9,410 nucleotides of DNA. It comes from Methylorubrum extorquens (GTDB lineage: Bacteria > Pseudomonadota > Alphaproteobacteria > Rhizobiales > Beijerinckiaceae). Under the pieces are notes generated by a model. The model was not told the DNA's origin and made no database searches. It saw only the letters and a list, made by a program, of their open reading frames with translations. Below are positions 1 to 7,649 of this stretch, piece after piece; positions within the stretch are counted from its first letter, which is position 1; every line of letters begins with the position of its first letter. The stretch is taken from assembly GCA_019695455.1 (NCBI GenBank), contig JAEUAC010000076.1:1-9410 (forward strand), given 5' to 3'. Both the position numbers and the translations under genes were made by a program.

Positions 1-80
1 GTATCCAGGGGCGGGGGACCGGATTGCGAGCCGGCGCTGCGGCCTCGGCCTCCGACGTGCCTCGGCGTGAGCGCGCGCGG
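1..80. other. Window-edge stretch downstream of ppx, no gene seen
   Basis: These 80 bases lie beyond the ppx stop codon. I see no start codon with a ribosome binding site and no U-tract terminator. A 4-bp CCGG/CCGG inverted repeat with an 8-nt loop is present near position 30, too short to interpret in such GC-rich DNA. The next gene of the operon may lie beyond the edge. Confidence 0.4.
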
Positions 81-1610
81 CTAGGCCGCCCAGGCGATGC
101 CGCTGTCCCGGTCGAGGAGCTTGCCGAGGGCCTTGATGCGGTTCGCCAGCCGCTCGCTCGCGAGCGGGGCGAGGTCGGGCGGCAGCGACAGCGAGATGCG
201 GCCGTCCTTCAGGCCGATCGGGGTGCGCGGCAGGATGCCGGCCATGGCCACCGTGATCGGGAAGGCGACCCGCAGGAGCGCCGCGAGCAGCCGGGCGAGG
301 AAGACGAGACGCGGACCGGCGAGCTTCATGAGCGGCAGGCTCGCGCCTTCGAGGCTCACGCCCTCGTGCCGGAAGAACACCGCGAGCGCCAGGAAGCACC
401 GGCCCGGATGGTCGATGCCCTGGAGCGAGGCGTGCGCGATCAGGTTGAGGGATTGCGCGCCCCGGTAGTCCGGATGCGCCCGCCAGCCGACGTCGGCGAG
501 GAGGCAGGCCGCATGGCGCAGCCTGCGCTCCGTCTCCGTCTCGATGACGTGGGAGGAGCGCATGAAGGCGTCCGTCCAGGCGCAGAGCTCCTCGCCGTGG
601 CCGGGCGAGCGCGCCCGGAGGCGGTTCAGCTCGCGCGCGGCCGCGACCAGCGGGTCCTTCGCCCGCTCCTCCTCGGACAGGTCCTCGTAGAGGAGCCCCT
701 CGCGCACGCCGAGGGCCGAGACGGTGACGCCGGACGGCTTGCCGATCCGGATGATCTCGTCGAGCACGAGCGCGCCGTAGACGAGGAGCGGCCGGCGCGC
801 CTCGTTCACGGCGTCGAGTGCGCGGGCATGGTTCGGGCCGACCCGCTCGACGAGGCGCAGGAACCCGCCCCGCTTCAGCTCGAGATCGTAACCGTGCATC
901 ACGTGGAGCGGGTAGCCGGTCTCGATCATCTGCATGCGGGCGAGCGCCCGCCACGTGCCGCCGACGGCATAGAAGCGACGGTTCTCGAGGGAGGCGAGCT
1001 GGGGCGCCTTCGCCAGCTCGGCGCGCACGATCGCGGTCGCGGTCTTCACCGAGCCGCCGGCCCGATCGCGCAGCACGAGGCCGCCGAGCGGCAGCGTGAT
1101 CCCCTGCCCGATCACGGGACCGCGGACGTCCACGATCTCGAGCGACCCGCCTCCGAGATCGCCGACGATGCCGTCCGGCGCGTGCAGGCCCGACACGACG
1201 CCCGCGGCGGACAGGGCCGCCTCGCGCTCGCCGCTGAGCAGCTCGATCGGGACGCCGCAGGCCGCCTCCGCGGCTTCGAGGAAGGCGGGTCCGTTCGCCG
1301 CCATCCGGGCGGCCGCCGTCGCGAGAACGCGGACGGAGGACACGCCCGCGTTCGTGCAGAGAAGCCGGAAGCGGGCCAGCGCCTCGAGCGCGCGGTCGAC
1401 GGCGTCCTGCGGCAGGCGCCCCGTCGTCGCGATGTCCCGCCCGAGGCCGCAGAGCAGCTTCTCGTTGTAGAGGGGGGTCGGCGCCCGGGTCCGGCCTTCG
1501 TAGATGACCAGCCGGACGGAGTTCGACCCGATGTCGATGATGGCGACCGGCGCGCGGTCGCCGAGGCGCCCGGGCGCCTCCGTGACGAGACTAGACAGGG
1601 CGGCGTCCAC
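81..1610 (-). CDS. ppx: Ppx/GppA family exopolyphosphatase
   Basis: Predicted to remove terminal phosphates from inorganic polyphosphate in the cytoplasm; pppGpp hydrolysis is a known alternative activity of the family. The 509-aa product has the ASKHA-fold signatures: phosphate-1 loop AIIDIGSNSVRL at 23-34, conserved acidic segment SGEREA at 126-131, and phosphate-2 loop GDLGGGSLEI at 150-159. The C-terminal half holds an HD-like helical domain with His366 and Asp373 in HAACLLAD. Length is close to E. coli Ppx (513 aa, from memory). The start is a GTG at 1610; an in-frame TGA lies two codons upstream, so no longer start is possible. That GTG sits inside the end of ppk, a 20-bp overlap that implies translational coupling. 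A weak GAAGAAG precedes it. Ppx rather than GppA is inferred from the ppk neighbour and the length. Confidence 0.93.
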   Translation of the reverse strand: MDAALSSLVTEAPGRLGDRAPVAIIDIGSNSVRLVIYEGRTRAPTPLYNEKLLCGLGRDIATTGRLPQDAVDRALEALARFRLLCTNAGVSSVRVLATAAARMAANGPAFLEAAEAACGVPIELLSGEREAALSAAGVVSGLHAPDGIVGDLGGGSLEIVDVRGPVIGQGITLPLGGLVLRDRAGGSVKTATAIVRAELAKAPQLASLENRRFYAVGGTWRALARMQMIETGYPLHVMHGYDLELKRGGFLRLVERVGPNHARALDAVNEARRPLLVYGALVLDEIIRIGKPSGVTVSALGVREGLLYEDLSEEERAKDPLVAAARELNRLRARSPGHGEELCAWTDAFMRSSHVIETETERRLRHAACLLADVGWRAHPDYRGAQSLNLIAHASLQGIDHPGRCFLALAVFFRHEGVSLEGASLPLMKLAGPRLVFLARLLAALLRVAFPITVAMAGILPRTPIGLKDGRISLSLPPDLAPLASERLANRIKALGKLLDRDSGIAWAA

Positions 1611-4011
1611 GCTTCTTCAGGGCCTTGGGGCTCGACGTCTTCTGCGCCTTGCCGCGACCCGACAGGCTCGGGTTCGTCATGAAATACTTGTGGGCGTTGA
1701 AGGGCTCGTCGCCCGGCTCCGGCTCGATCCGGCGGCTGGAGCCGTCGGCCAGCACCGTCCAGCTCTGCTCGTTGTCGAGGAGGTTCGCGAGCATGATCTG
1801 GTCGAGCACCTGCTGGTGCACGGTCGGGTTCAGGATGGGCAGCAGCGCCTCGACGCGGCGGTCGAGGTTGCGGGTCATGAGGTCGGCGGACGCGATGTAG
1901 ACATGCGCCTTCGGGTTCGGCAGCGCGGCCCCGTTGCCGAAGGCGTAGATGCGGCTGTGCTCGAGGAAGCGGCCGACGATCGACTTGACGCGGATGTTCT
2001 CGGAGAGGCCGGGGATGCCCGGCCGGAGGCAGCAGATGCCCCGCACCACGAGGTCGATCTGCACGCCGGCCTGGCTCGCGTCGTAGAGCGCGTCGATGAT
2101 CTGCGGGTCGACCAGCGAGTTGCACTTGCACCAGATCGAGCCCGGGCGGCCGGCCTTCACGTGGGCGATCTCGTCCTGGATGCGGCGCAGCAGGCGCTTG
2201 CGCAGGTTGACGGGCGAGACGGCCATCAGCTCGAGTTCGTCCGGCTCGGCGTAGCCCGTGATGAAGTTGAAGACGCGGTTCACGTCCCGCCCGATCGCCG
2301 GGTCGGCCGTGAAGAAGGACAGGTCCGTGTAGATGCGGGCCGTGACCGGGTGATAGTTCCCGGTTCCGACGTGGCAGTAGGTCACGAGCTGGCCGCCCTC
2401 GCGGCGCACCACCATCGAGAGCTTCGCGTGCGTCTTCAGCTCGACGAAGCCGAACACGACCTGGGCGCCCGCACGCTCGAGGTCGCGCGCCCAGCGGATG
2501 TTGGCCTCCTCGTCGAAGCGGGCCTTCAGTTCGACGAGCGCGGTCACGGACTTGCCGGATTCCGCCGCCTCCGCCAGCGCCCGGACGATGGGGGAATCGT
2601 TCGACGTCCGGTAGAGCGTCTGCCGGATGGCGACGACGTTCGGGTCCCGGGCGGCCTGCTGCAGGAACTGCAGCACCGCATCGAAGGATTCGTAGGGGTG
2701 GTGGACGATGATGTCCTTCGGCCGGATCGCCGCGAAGCAATCCGAGCCCGCCTCCCGGATCCGCTCGGGGAAGCGCGGATTGTAGGGCTTGAACTTCAGG
2801 TCGGGCCGGTCGAGCCCGACGAGCTGGCTCAGCTCGTTCAGGGCGAGCATGCCCTCGACCATGAAGATCTCGTCGGCCGAGCGGTCGAGCTCGTCGGCGA
2901 CGAAGCTCGCGAGGTCCTCGGGCATGGCGGCCTCGACCTCCAGCCGGATGACGCTGCCCCGCCGCCGCCGCTTCAGGGCGGTCTCGAAATGCCGGACGAG
3001 GTCCTCGGCCTCCTCCTCGATCTCGATGTCGGAATCGCGCACGACCCGGAAGGCACCCCGGCCCTCGACCTTGTAGCCGGGGAAGAGCTGATCGGTGAAC
3101 AGGCCGACGAGCTGTTCGAGGGCGACGACGCGCGCCGCGCCCGTGCCGGCGAAGTCGGGCAGCCGCACGAACCGGTCGATCTTCGCCGGCAGGCGCACGA
3201 GGGCCTTCAGGGCCCGCCCGTCGAGCTTGCGCGAGAGCTTCAGCGCGATGGAGAAGCCGAAGTTCGGGATGAACGGGAACGGGTGGGCCGGATCCACCGC
3301 GAGAGGCGTGATGACGGGAAAGACGTGGCTGAGGAAGTGGTCCTGGAGCCACGCGTGCTCGGCCGTCGTGACCTCGCCCGGCTCGACGAGCACGATGCCG
3401 ACCCCGACGAGGTCCGCCCGCAGCTCCGTCCAGCGCCGCTGCTGATCGGCGGCGAGCGCCGAGGCCGCGGTGGCGATGCGGGCCAGCTGTTCCGTCGGCG
3501 ACAGGCCGTCCTGCGAGGGCGTCACGATGCCGGAGCTGACCTGCCCGCGCAGGCCCGCCACGCGGACCATGACGAACTCGTCGAGGTTGGAGGCGGAGAT
3601 CGACAGGAACCGCAGCTGCTCGAGGAGCGGATGGTTGCGGTTCGACGCCTCCTCGAGCACGCGGCGGTTGAATTGCAGCCAGGACAGCTCGCGGTTGATG
3701 AAGCGGGCCGGCGACTTGCGCAGCGCCTCGCCCTCGCTCCGGGAGCCGGTCTTCGCCGCCTTGCCGTCGAACTCGTTGGCGAGCGACTTCGCCTGCTCGC
3801 TCTCCTGCTGGATCTCGCGGGTGCGGCCCTCGGCGGCCTGCATGCGCAGGATCTCGACGGGCGACGCGTCGGCGGTCTCGGACGGCGCGTCCGGAACGGG
3901 CGCCGGCATGGACGCGACGGCCTCCGCCTGCGCCGCCTCCGGCGCGGCCGGCGGCGCGCCACCCTGCTCGGCGACCGCCGCAGCGACCCGGCGTCTTCTG
4001 GCTACCGCCAT
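1591..4011 (-). CDS. ppk: Polyphosphate kinase 1 (PPK1)
   Basis: Reversibly transfers the gamma-phosphate of ATP to polyphosphate, usually at the membrane periphery. With the ATG at 4011 the product is 806 aa. The conserved core starts at NRELSWLQFN (Asn106). The two phospholipase-D-like catalytic histidines are His528 in KTHAKL and His685 in FLEHSRIY; they are 157 residues apart, the same spacing as E. coli His435 and His592. His547 in CHVGTGNY matches E. coli His454. Arginines in IRQTLYR and ELKARFDEE fit the Mg-binding positions. The roughly 100 residues before the core are Ala/Pro/Glu-rich and probably disordered, with a helical Glu/Gln-rich patch; E. coli PPK largely lacks them. An ATG 15 codons upstream (4056) would overlap hdaA, but only 4011 has a strong ribosome binding site. 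The gene is 34 bp after hdaA and overlaps ppx. Confidence 0.96.
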   Translation of the reverse strand: MAVARRRRVAAAVAEQGGAPPAAPEAAQAEAVASMPAPVPDAPSETADASPVEILRMQAAEGRTREIQQESEQAKSLANEFDGKAAKTGSRSEGEALRKSPARFINRELSWLQFNRRVLEEASNRNHPLLEQLRFLSISASNLDEFVMVRVAGLRGQVSSGIVTPSQDGLSPTEQLARIATAASALAADQQRRWTELRADLVGVGIVLVEPGEVTTAEHAWLQDHFLSHVFPVITPLAVDPAHPFPFIPNFGFSIALKLSRKLDGRALKALVRLPAKIDRFVRLPDFAGTGAARVVALEQLVGLFTDQLFPGYKVEGRGAFRVVRDSDIEIEEEAEDLVRHFETALKRRRRGSVIRLEVEAAMPEDLASFVADELDRSADEIFMVEGMLALNELSQLVGLDRPDLKFKPYNPRFPERIREAGSDCFAAIRPKDIIVHHPYESFDAVLQFLQQAARDPNVVAIRQTLYRTSNDSPIVRALAEAAESGKSVTALVELKARFDEEANIRWARDLERAGAQVVFGFVELKTHAKLSMVVRREGGQLVTYCHVGTGNYHPVTARIYTDLSFFTADPAIGRDVNRVFNFITGYAEPDELELMAVSPVNLRKRLLRRIQDEIAHVKAGRPGSIWCKCNSLVDPQIIDALYDASQAGVQIDLVVRGICCLRPGIPGLSENIRVKSIVGRFLEHSRIYAFGNGAALPNPKAHVYIASADLMTRNLDRRVEALLPILNPTVHQQVLDQIMLANLLDNEQSWTVLADGSSRRIEPEPGDEPFNAHKYFMTNPSLSGRGKAQKTSSPKALKKRGRRPV

Positions 4012-4030
4012 CGAATCCCGTCTCCTCGCG
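4012..4030 (-). promoter_or_regulatory. Ribosome binding site that fixes the ppk start
   Basis: On the minus strand GAGGAG lies about 10 nt before the ATG at 4011 (GAGGAGACGGGATTCG then ATG). It is among the clearest Shine-Dalgarno sequences in the window. It would lie inside the coding region if translation began at the upstream in-frame ATG at 4056, so it favours 4011. Confidence 0.7.
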
Positions 4031-4045
4031 CCCGAGCCTAACGCG

Positions 4046-4729
4046 TCAGCCGCCATCGTCGCCAGCCGGACCCTCGGCCCCGAGCAGGGCCGCGGCGGCC
4101 GAGCGGGTCACGCGACGCCCCTGGCTCAACGTCTCGCGGTCGAGTTCGGCCACCACGGCCGCCGCACGGCCGAGCGAGCGCTCGATCCGCTTTGCCACGT
4201 ACTCGATGACAGTAATGTCAACGACGAGCTGCCGGTCATGGAACAGCTTCACGAGAACCGCCCGGAGAAGCGCGTCGTCGGGCCAGCCGAGATGGCCGGA
4301 GGGGGCGAGCCGAAGCCGGGACGCGAGGTCGCGCGTCCCGATCCCGAGTTCGGCGACCGGACGGCCCGACGTGAACAGGATGGAGCGGTCGCGCTCGCGC
4401 GCGAGGTTGAGGAGGTGGAACAGGGCCGCCTCGTCGAGCGGGCCGCGGTCGAGATCCTCGACCACGAGCGCCGGCGCGTCCGCGAGGTCCGGCACCGCGC
4501 CCATGCCGAGGTCGGCGGCCGCGACCGCCGTCGCGCCCGAGCGCACGGCCCAGATCGCCGCGAGATGGCTCTTGCCGGACCCCGGCGGGCCCTCGAGGAG
4601 CAGGACGGGATCGGGCCAGTCAGGCCAGGCCTCGACGAGGCGCAGCGCCTCCTCGTTGGAGCGGCCGGCCAGGAAGTCGTCGCGGCCGAATCCCGGCCCG
4701 TGCGGGAGGTCGAGCACGAGTTGCCGCAT
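4046..4729 (-). CDS. hdaA: HdaA/Hda-type DnaA regulatory inactivator (AAA+ ATPase)
   Basis: A 227-aa DnaA-domain-III-like AAA+ protein without a DNA-binding domain IV. Family members bind the DNA-loaded sliding clamp and stimulate ATP hydrolysis by DnaA, preventing re-initiation. The N-terminus QLVLDLP (3-9) fits a beta-clamp binding motif. Walker A is GPPGSGKS (47-54), intact; Walker B is ALVVEDLDR (87-95, Asp92). Sensor 1 is near ILFTSGRP (117-124), the box VII arginine region is DLASRLR (134-140), and the sensor 2 helix lies near GRAAAVVAELDR (187-198). The ATG at 4729 is 3 bp after the transporter stop with no convincing ribosome binding site, so coupled translation is likely. A plain DnaA paralogue is excluded by length. 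HdaA is a known regulator in Caulobacter; function here is by homology. Confidence 0.88.
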   Translation of the reverse strand: MRQLVLDLPHGPGFGRDDFLAGRSNEEALRLVEAWPDWPDPVLLLEGPPGSGKSHLAAIWAVRSGATAVAAADLGMGAVPDLADAPALVVEDLDRGPLDEAALFHLLNLARERDRSILFTSGRPVAELGIGTRDLASRLRLAPSGHLGWPDDALLRAVLVKLFHDRQLVVDITVIEYVAKRIERSLGRAAAVVAELDRETLSQGRRVTRSAAAALLGAEGPAGDDGG

Positions 4730-4732
4730 GGG

Positions 4733-5872
4733 TCACGGCTCGATCCGGCGGATCGTCACCGCCTCGATGGCGGCGGGCTCGTCGAGAAGGGTGCCGCGGT
4801 AGAGCGGGCTCGCCTGGTAGCGGGCGATGGCGAAGCGGGCCACCACGCCGATCACGGCCGCGACCGGCACGGCGAGGAGCAGGCCGATGAAGCCGAACAG
4901 CGAGCCGAAGGCGAGCAGCGCGAACATGACCCAGACCGGGTGCACGCCCGCCGCCTCGCCCACGAGCTTCGGCGACAGGATGTTGCCCTCGATGAACTGG
5001 CCGACCACGAAGACGCCGAGCGTCGCCAGCACCATGCCCCAATCCGGCAGGAACTGGACCAGCGCCACGCCCACCGACAGGATCAGCCCCGTCATGGAGC
5101 CCACGTAGGGAACGAAGGAGATCAGGCCCGCGAAGAGGCCGATCAGCACCCCGAAATTGAGCCCGATGGTCCAGAGGCCGAGCGCGTAGAAGGTGCCGAG
5201 GAGGAGGCACACGGCCGATTGGCCGCGCACGAAGCCCGCGACCGCGTCGTCCGCCTCGCGGGCGAGCTGCCGGACCGTCGCGCGGTGCCGGGGCGGCACC
5301 CAGGCGTCCACCGTGCCGATCATCTTGTCCCAGTCGACCAGGAGATAGAAGGCGACCACGGGCGTCACGACGAGCAGCGAGACGATGCCGGCGACGACCT
5401 GCGATCCGGTCCAGACGGAGCGGGCGAAGGTGGCGAGCCAGGCCGCGCCCTGCCCCACGAACTCGCCGAGCGACCGCTGCACCTGCGCCAGCGCGTCCTC
5501 GCCGCCGACGTTGCGCAGCAGCGGCCCGCCATGCTCGGCCAGGAGGGCCTGCAGCCGCGTGACGTAGCCCGGCACCTGTTCGGTGAAGCGCACGACCTGC
5601 TGCACGAGAAGCGGCGCCAGGATCACGAGGACGAGGCCCAGGACCACGACGATGAGCGTGACGATGACGATGGTCGCGCCGAGGCGCCCGATGCCGAGCC
5701 GCTCCAGCCGGTCGGCCACCGGATCGAGCAGGTAGGCGAGCGCGGCGCCGGCGACGAATGGCAGGAGCACGCCGCTGATCAGGTACAGGCCCGCCAGCAC
5801 CACGAGGAGGCCGACCAGGAGCCAGGAGACGGCCTGCTTCTGCGGGGACGGTGGCGGCCGGGAAAGGATCAT
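4733..5872 (-). CDS. AI-2E family transporter (PerM/YdiK/TqsA type)
   Basis: A 379-aa polytopic inner-membrane protein. Hydrophobic stretches lie near 16-50, 64-92, 155-180, 218-236, 238-275, 278-296 and 313-348, compatible with the usual eight-helix arrangement. The soluble segment between about 93 and 155 is the typical periplasmic region. The family's conserved C-terminal block is present: FIEGNILSPKLVGEAAGVHP (293-312), then a Gly-rich helix pair. Members have been tied to autoinducer-2 export, or to Na+/H+ antiport in other bacteria, so the substrate cannot be named from sequence. The open frame runs much further upstream, but the ATG at 5872 begins the family homology and has GGGAG 5 nt before it. 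It follows the phosphatidyltransferase by 44 bp and precedes hdaA by 3 bp. Confidence 0.9.
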   Translation of the reverse strand: MILSRPPPSPQKQAVSWLLVGLLVVLAGLYLISGVLLPFVAGAALAYLLDPVADRLERLGIGRLGATIVIVTLIVVVLGLVLVILAPLLVQQVVRFTEQVPGYVTRLQALLAEHGGPLLRNVGGEDALAQVQRSLGEFVGQGAAWLATFARSVWTGSQVVAGIVSLLVVTPVVAFYLLVDWDKMIGTVDAWVPPRHRATVRQLAREADDAVAGFVRGQSAVCLLLGTFYALGLWTIGLNFGVLIGLFAGLISFVPYVGSMTGLILSVGVALVQFLPDWGMVLATLGVFVVGQFIEGNILSPKLVGEAAGVHPVWVMFALLAFGSLFGFIGLLLAVPVAAVIGVVARFAIARYQASPLYRGTLLDEPAAIEAVTIRRIEP

Positions 5873-5916
5873 CCCGTCTCCCTTACCCGATTTCGGCTCC
5901 GGGTGCGCGCGGCCGA

Positions 5917-6450
5917 TCAGGCGGCGTTCATGTGCCGGAGCCAGCGCACGAGATAGCCGGTCGCGGAGACGAGCGTGAGCAGCGCGACGGCCACCGTCCC
6001 CCAGTCGATCGCCCGGATGTGGCCGTAGCCGGTGGCGAGCAGGCCGAGCAGCAGGGCCGCGAAGGCGATCTGGCCGGCCGTCGTCATCTTGGAGACGAAG
6101 AGCGGGCGGATCGGGATCGGCCGGTCCATGAGGCGCGCGACGAGGATGCCGGCGACGATCATGACGTCGCGGGAGACGACCAGCACGGCGAGCCAGCCGG
6201 GCAGGATCCCGGTCAGCGAGAGCGTGACGTAGATCGAGACGAGCAGCGCCTTGTCGGCCAGCGGGTCGATATAGGCGCCGAGCTCCGTCCGCATGTTCCA
6301 GCGGCGGGCGATGAACCCGTCCACCGCGTCCGAGATCCCAGCCGCGAGGAAGAGCAGGAAGGCGAAGGTGTAGCTCGCCTGGGTGATCGCCACGATGAGG
6401 AGCGGCACCGAGAGGAGCCGGAGGATCGTGATGATGTTCGGGATGGTCAC
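5917..6450 (-). CDS. CDP-alcohol phosphatidyltransferase, probably CMP-forming cardiolipin synthase (CRLS1-like)
   Basis: A 177-aa integral membrane enzyme. The CDP-alcohol phosphatidyltransferase motif is complete: D41, D44-G45, A48-R49, G58, D62 and D66, with the usual spacing. It displaces CMP from CDP-diacylglycerol with an alcohol. PNIITILRL at 4-12 is common to PgsA and cardiolipin synthases. SRDVMIVAGI (93-102) and PLFVSKMTTAGQ (116-127) look to me more like the CMP-forming cardiolipin synthases of actinobacteria and mitochondria (CRLS1) than PgsA, which usually has a KWKT-type segment; this is from memory, not alignment. PgsA is the alternative. The start is GTG at 6450; it begins the homology and no ATG fits. 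No strong ribosome binding site precedes it. It is the first gene of the minus-strand operon, divergent from purM. Confidence 0.85.
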   Translation of the reverse strand: MTIPNIITILRLLSVPLLIVAITQASYTFAFLLFLAAGISDAVDGFIARRWNMRTELGAYIDPLADKALLVSIYVTLSLTGILPGWLAVLVVSRDVMIVAGILVARLMDRPIPIRPLFVSKMTTAGQIAFAALLLGLLATGYGHIRAIDWGTVAVALLTLVSATGYLVRWLRHMNAA

Positions 6451-6558
6451 GGGTGGCCCGAACGGGTCGTCGGCATGGCGGTCTCGCGGGGCGCGGCGCT
6501 CGCGCTTGCGTCGGCCTCGCCCGACCCTTACTGCCCGAGCGTCCTCCCTCCAAGCGCC
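6451..6558. promoter_or_regulatory. Divergent promoter region between the cardiolipin-synthase-like gene and purM
   Basis: These 108 bp must hold, or sit next to, the start signals for both the minus-strand operon and purMN. The sequence is very GC-rich and no strong promoter stands out. The best plus-strand candidate is TTGCGT (6506-6511), 17 bp, then TACTGC (6529-6534), which is poor at -10. Neither gene has a clear Shine-Dalgarno site here. I see no PurR-like operator or riboswitch. The placement is inference from gene orientation. Confidence 0.35.
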
Positions 6559-7644
6559 ATGACCGACACGACCTCCCCCCGGGGCCGCAACGGCCTCACC
6601 TACGCCGATGCGGGCGTCGACATCGACGCCGGCAACGCCATGGTGGACTCCATCAAGCCGCTCGTCCGGGCGACGCGCCGGCCCGGCGCGGACGCGGAGA
6701 TCGGCGGGTTCGGCGGCCTGTTCGACCTGAAGGCCGCGGGCTTCACGGACCCGATCCTCGTCGCGGCGAACGACGGCGTCGGCACCAAGGTCAAGATCGC
6801 GATCGAGACCGGCCGCCACGACACGATCGGCATCGACCTCGTCGCCATGTGCGTGAACGACCTCGTGGTGCAGGGCGCCGAGCCGCTCCTGTTCCTCGAC
6901 TACTACGCGACCGGCAAGCTCGAGCCCGCGACGGGGGTCGCGATCGTCAAGGGAATCGCGGCCGGCTGCCGCGAGGCGGGCTGCGCGCTCATCGGCGGCG
7001 AGACGGCCGAGATGCCGGGCCTCTACGCCGAACGGGACTACGACCTCGCGGGCTTCGCGGTCGGCGCGGCCGAGCGCGGCACGCTGCTGCCGCGCGACGA
7101 CGTGCAGGACGGCGACGCGCTCCTCGGCCTTCCCTCGTCCGGCGTGCATTCGAACGGCTTCTCGCTCGTCCGGCGGGTCGTCGCGCAGGCGGGCCTCGGG
7201 TGGCAGGATCCGGCGCCTTTCGCGCCCGGCCGGACGCTCGGCGAGGCGCTGCTCGCGCCGACCCGGATCTATGTGAAGCCGCTGCTGGCCGCCCTCAAGG
7301 CCGGTGCGCCCGTGAAGGCGCTGGCCCACATCACGGGCGGCGGCTTCCCGGACAACATCCCGCGCGTGCTGCCGGACGGGCTCGGCGCCGCCATCGACCT
7401 CGCGGCCTTCGTGCCGCCGCCGGTGTTCGGCTGGCTCGCCCGCACGGGCGGCATCGCCGAGACCGAGATGCTGCGGACCTTCAATTGCGGGATCGGCATG
7501 GTCGTCGCCTGCGCGGCGGACCACGCGGAGGGCGTCGCGTCCGCCCTGCGGGCGGCCGGCGAGGAGCCCGTGCGGCTCGGCCGCGTCGTCCGGGTCGCGG
7601 CCGGGGCCGAGCGCGTCGCCTATACGGGCCGACTCGCGCTCTGA
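6559..7644 (+). CDS. purM: Phosphoribosylformylglycinamidine cyclo-ligase (AIR synthetase)
   Basis: Catalyses the ATP-dependent closure of FGAM to AIR, the fifth step of de novo purine synthesis, in the cytoplasm. The 361-aa product has the expected blocks in order: GLTYADAGVDIDAGN (12-26), GGFGGLFDL (49-57), NDGVGTK (71-77), VNDLVVQGAEPLLFLDY (99-115), GGETAEMPG (146-154), LPSSGVHSNGFSLVR (191-205) and HITGGGFPDNIPRVLP (257-272). Length is normal for the family. The ATG at 6559 sits 11 codons before the first conserved block and has no clear ribosome binding site. The frame stays open upstream, and an in-frame ATG at 6475 would add 28 Ala/Ser-rich residues, which I consider unlikely. It is followed after 5 bp by purN. 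Confidence 0.97.
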   Translation: MTDTTSPRGRNGLTYADAGVDIDAGNAMVDSIKPLVRATRRPGADAEIGGFGGLFDLKAAGFTDPILVAANDGVGTKVKIAIETGRHDTIGIDLVAMCVNDLVVQGAEPLLFLDYYATGKLEPATGVAIVKGIAAGCREAGCALIGGETAEMPGLYAERDYDLAGFAVGAAERGTLLPRDDVQDGDALLGLPSSGVHSNGFSLVRRVVAQAGLGWQDPAPFAPGRTLGEALLAPTRIYVKPLLAALKAGAPVKALAHITGGGFPDNIPRVLPDGLGAAIDLAAFVPPPVFGWLARTGGIAETEMLRTFNCGIGMVVACAADHAEGVASALRAAGEEPVRLGRVVRVAAGAERVAYTGRLAL

Positions 7645-7649
7645 ACGCC

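Noticed and set aside
24..1682. Long plus-strand open frame opposite ppx
   Set aside because: Arg/Ala/Glu-rich translation without any recognisable domain; it mirrors the codon bias of the ppx gene on the other strand.
1504..4041. 845-codon plus-strand open frame opposite ppk
   Set aside because: Highly charged, repetitive composition typical of antisense frames in GC-rich genes; ppk on the minus strand has all family motifs.
4012..4056. 15-codon upstream extension of PPK
   Set aside because: It overlaps hdaA and has no ribosome binding site, whereas the ATG at 4011 has GAGGAG at good spacing.
3470..5956. 828-codon plus-strand open frame across hdaA and the transporter
   Set aside because: It crosses several well-supported minus-strand genes and gives His/Glu/Arg-rich low-complexity protein, so it is an antisense shadow.
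6447..6476. Nine-codon minus-strand mini-frame (ATG at 6476) whose TGA overlaps the GTG start of the phosphatidyltransferase
   Set aside because: A leader peptide with stop-start coupling is possible, but the ribosome binding site is weak and a frame this short is expected by chance.
5917..7524. 535-codon minus-strand frame covering the phosphatidyltransferase and the antisense of purM
   Set aside because: Only the last 177 codons are a real protein; the upstream part is antisense to purM, so a fusion was not accepted.
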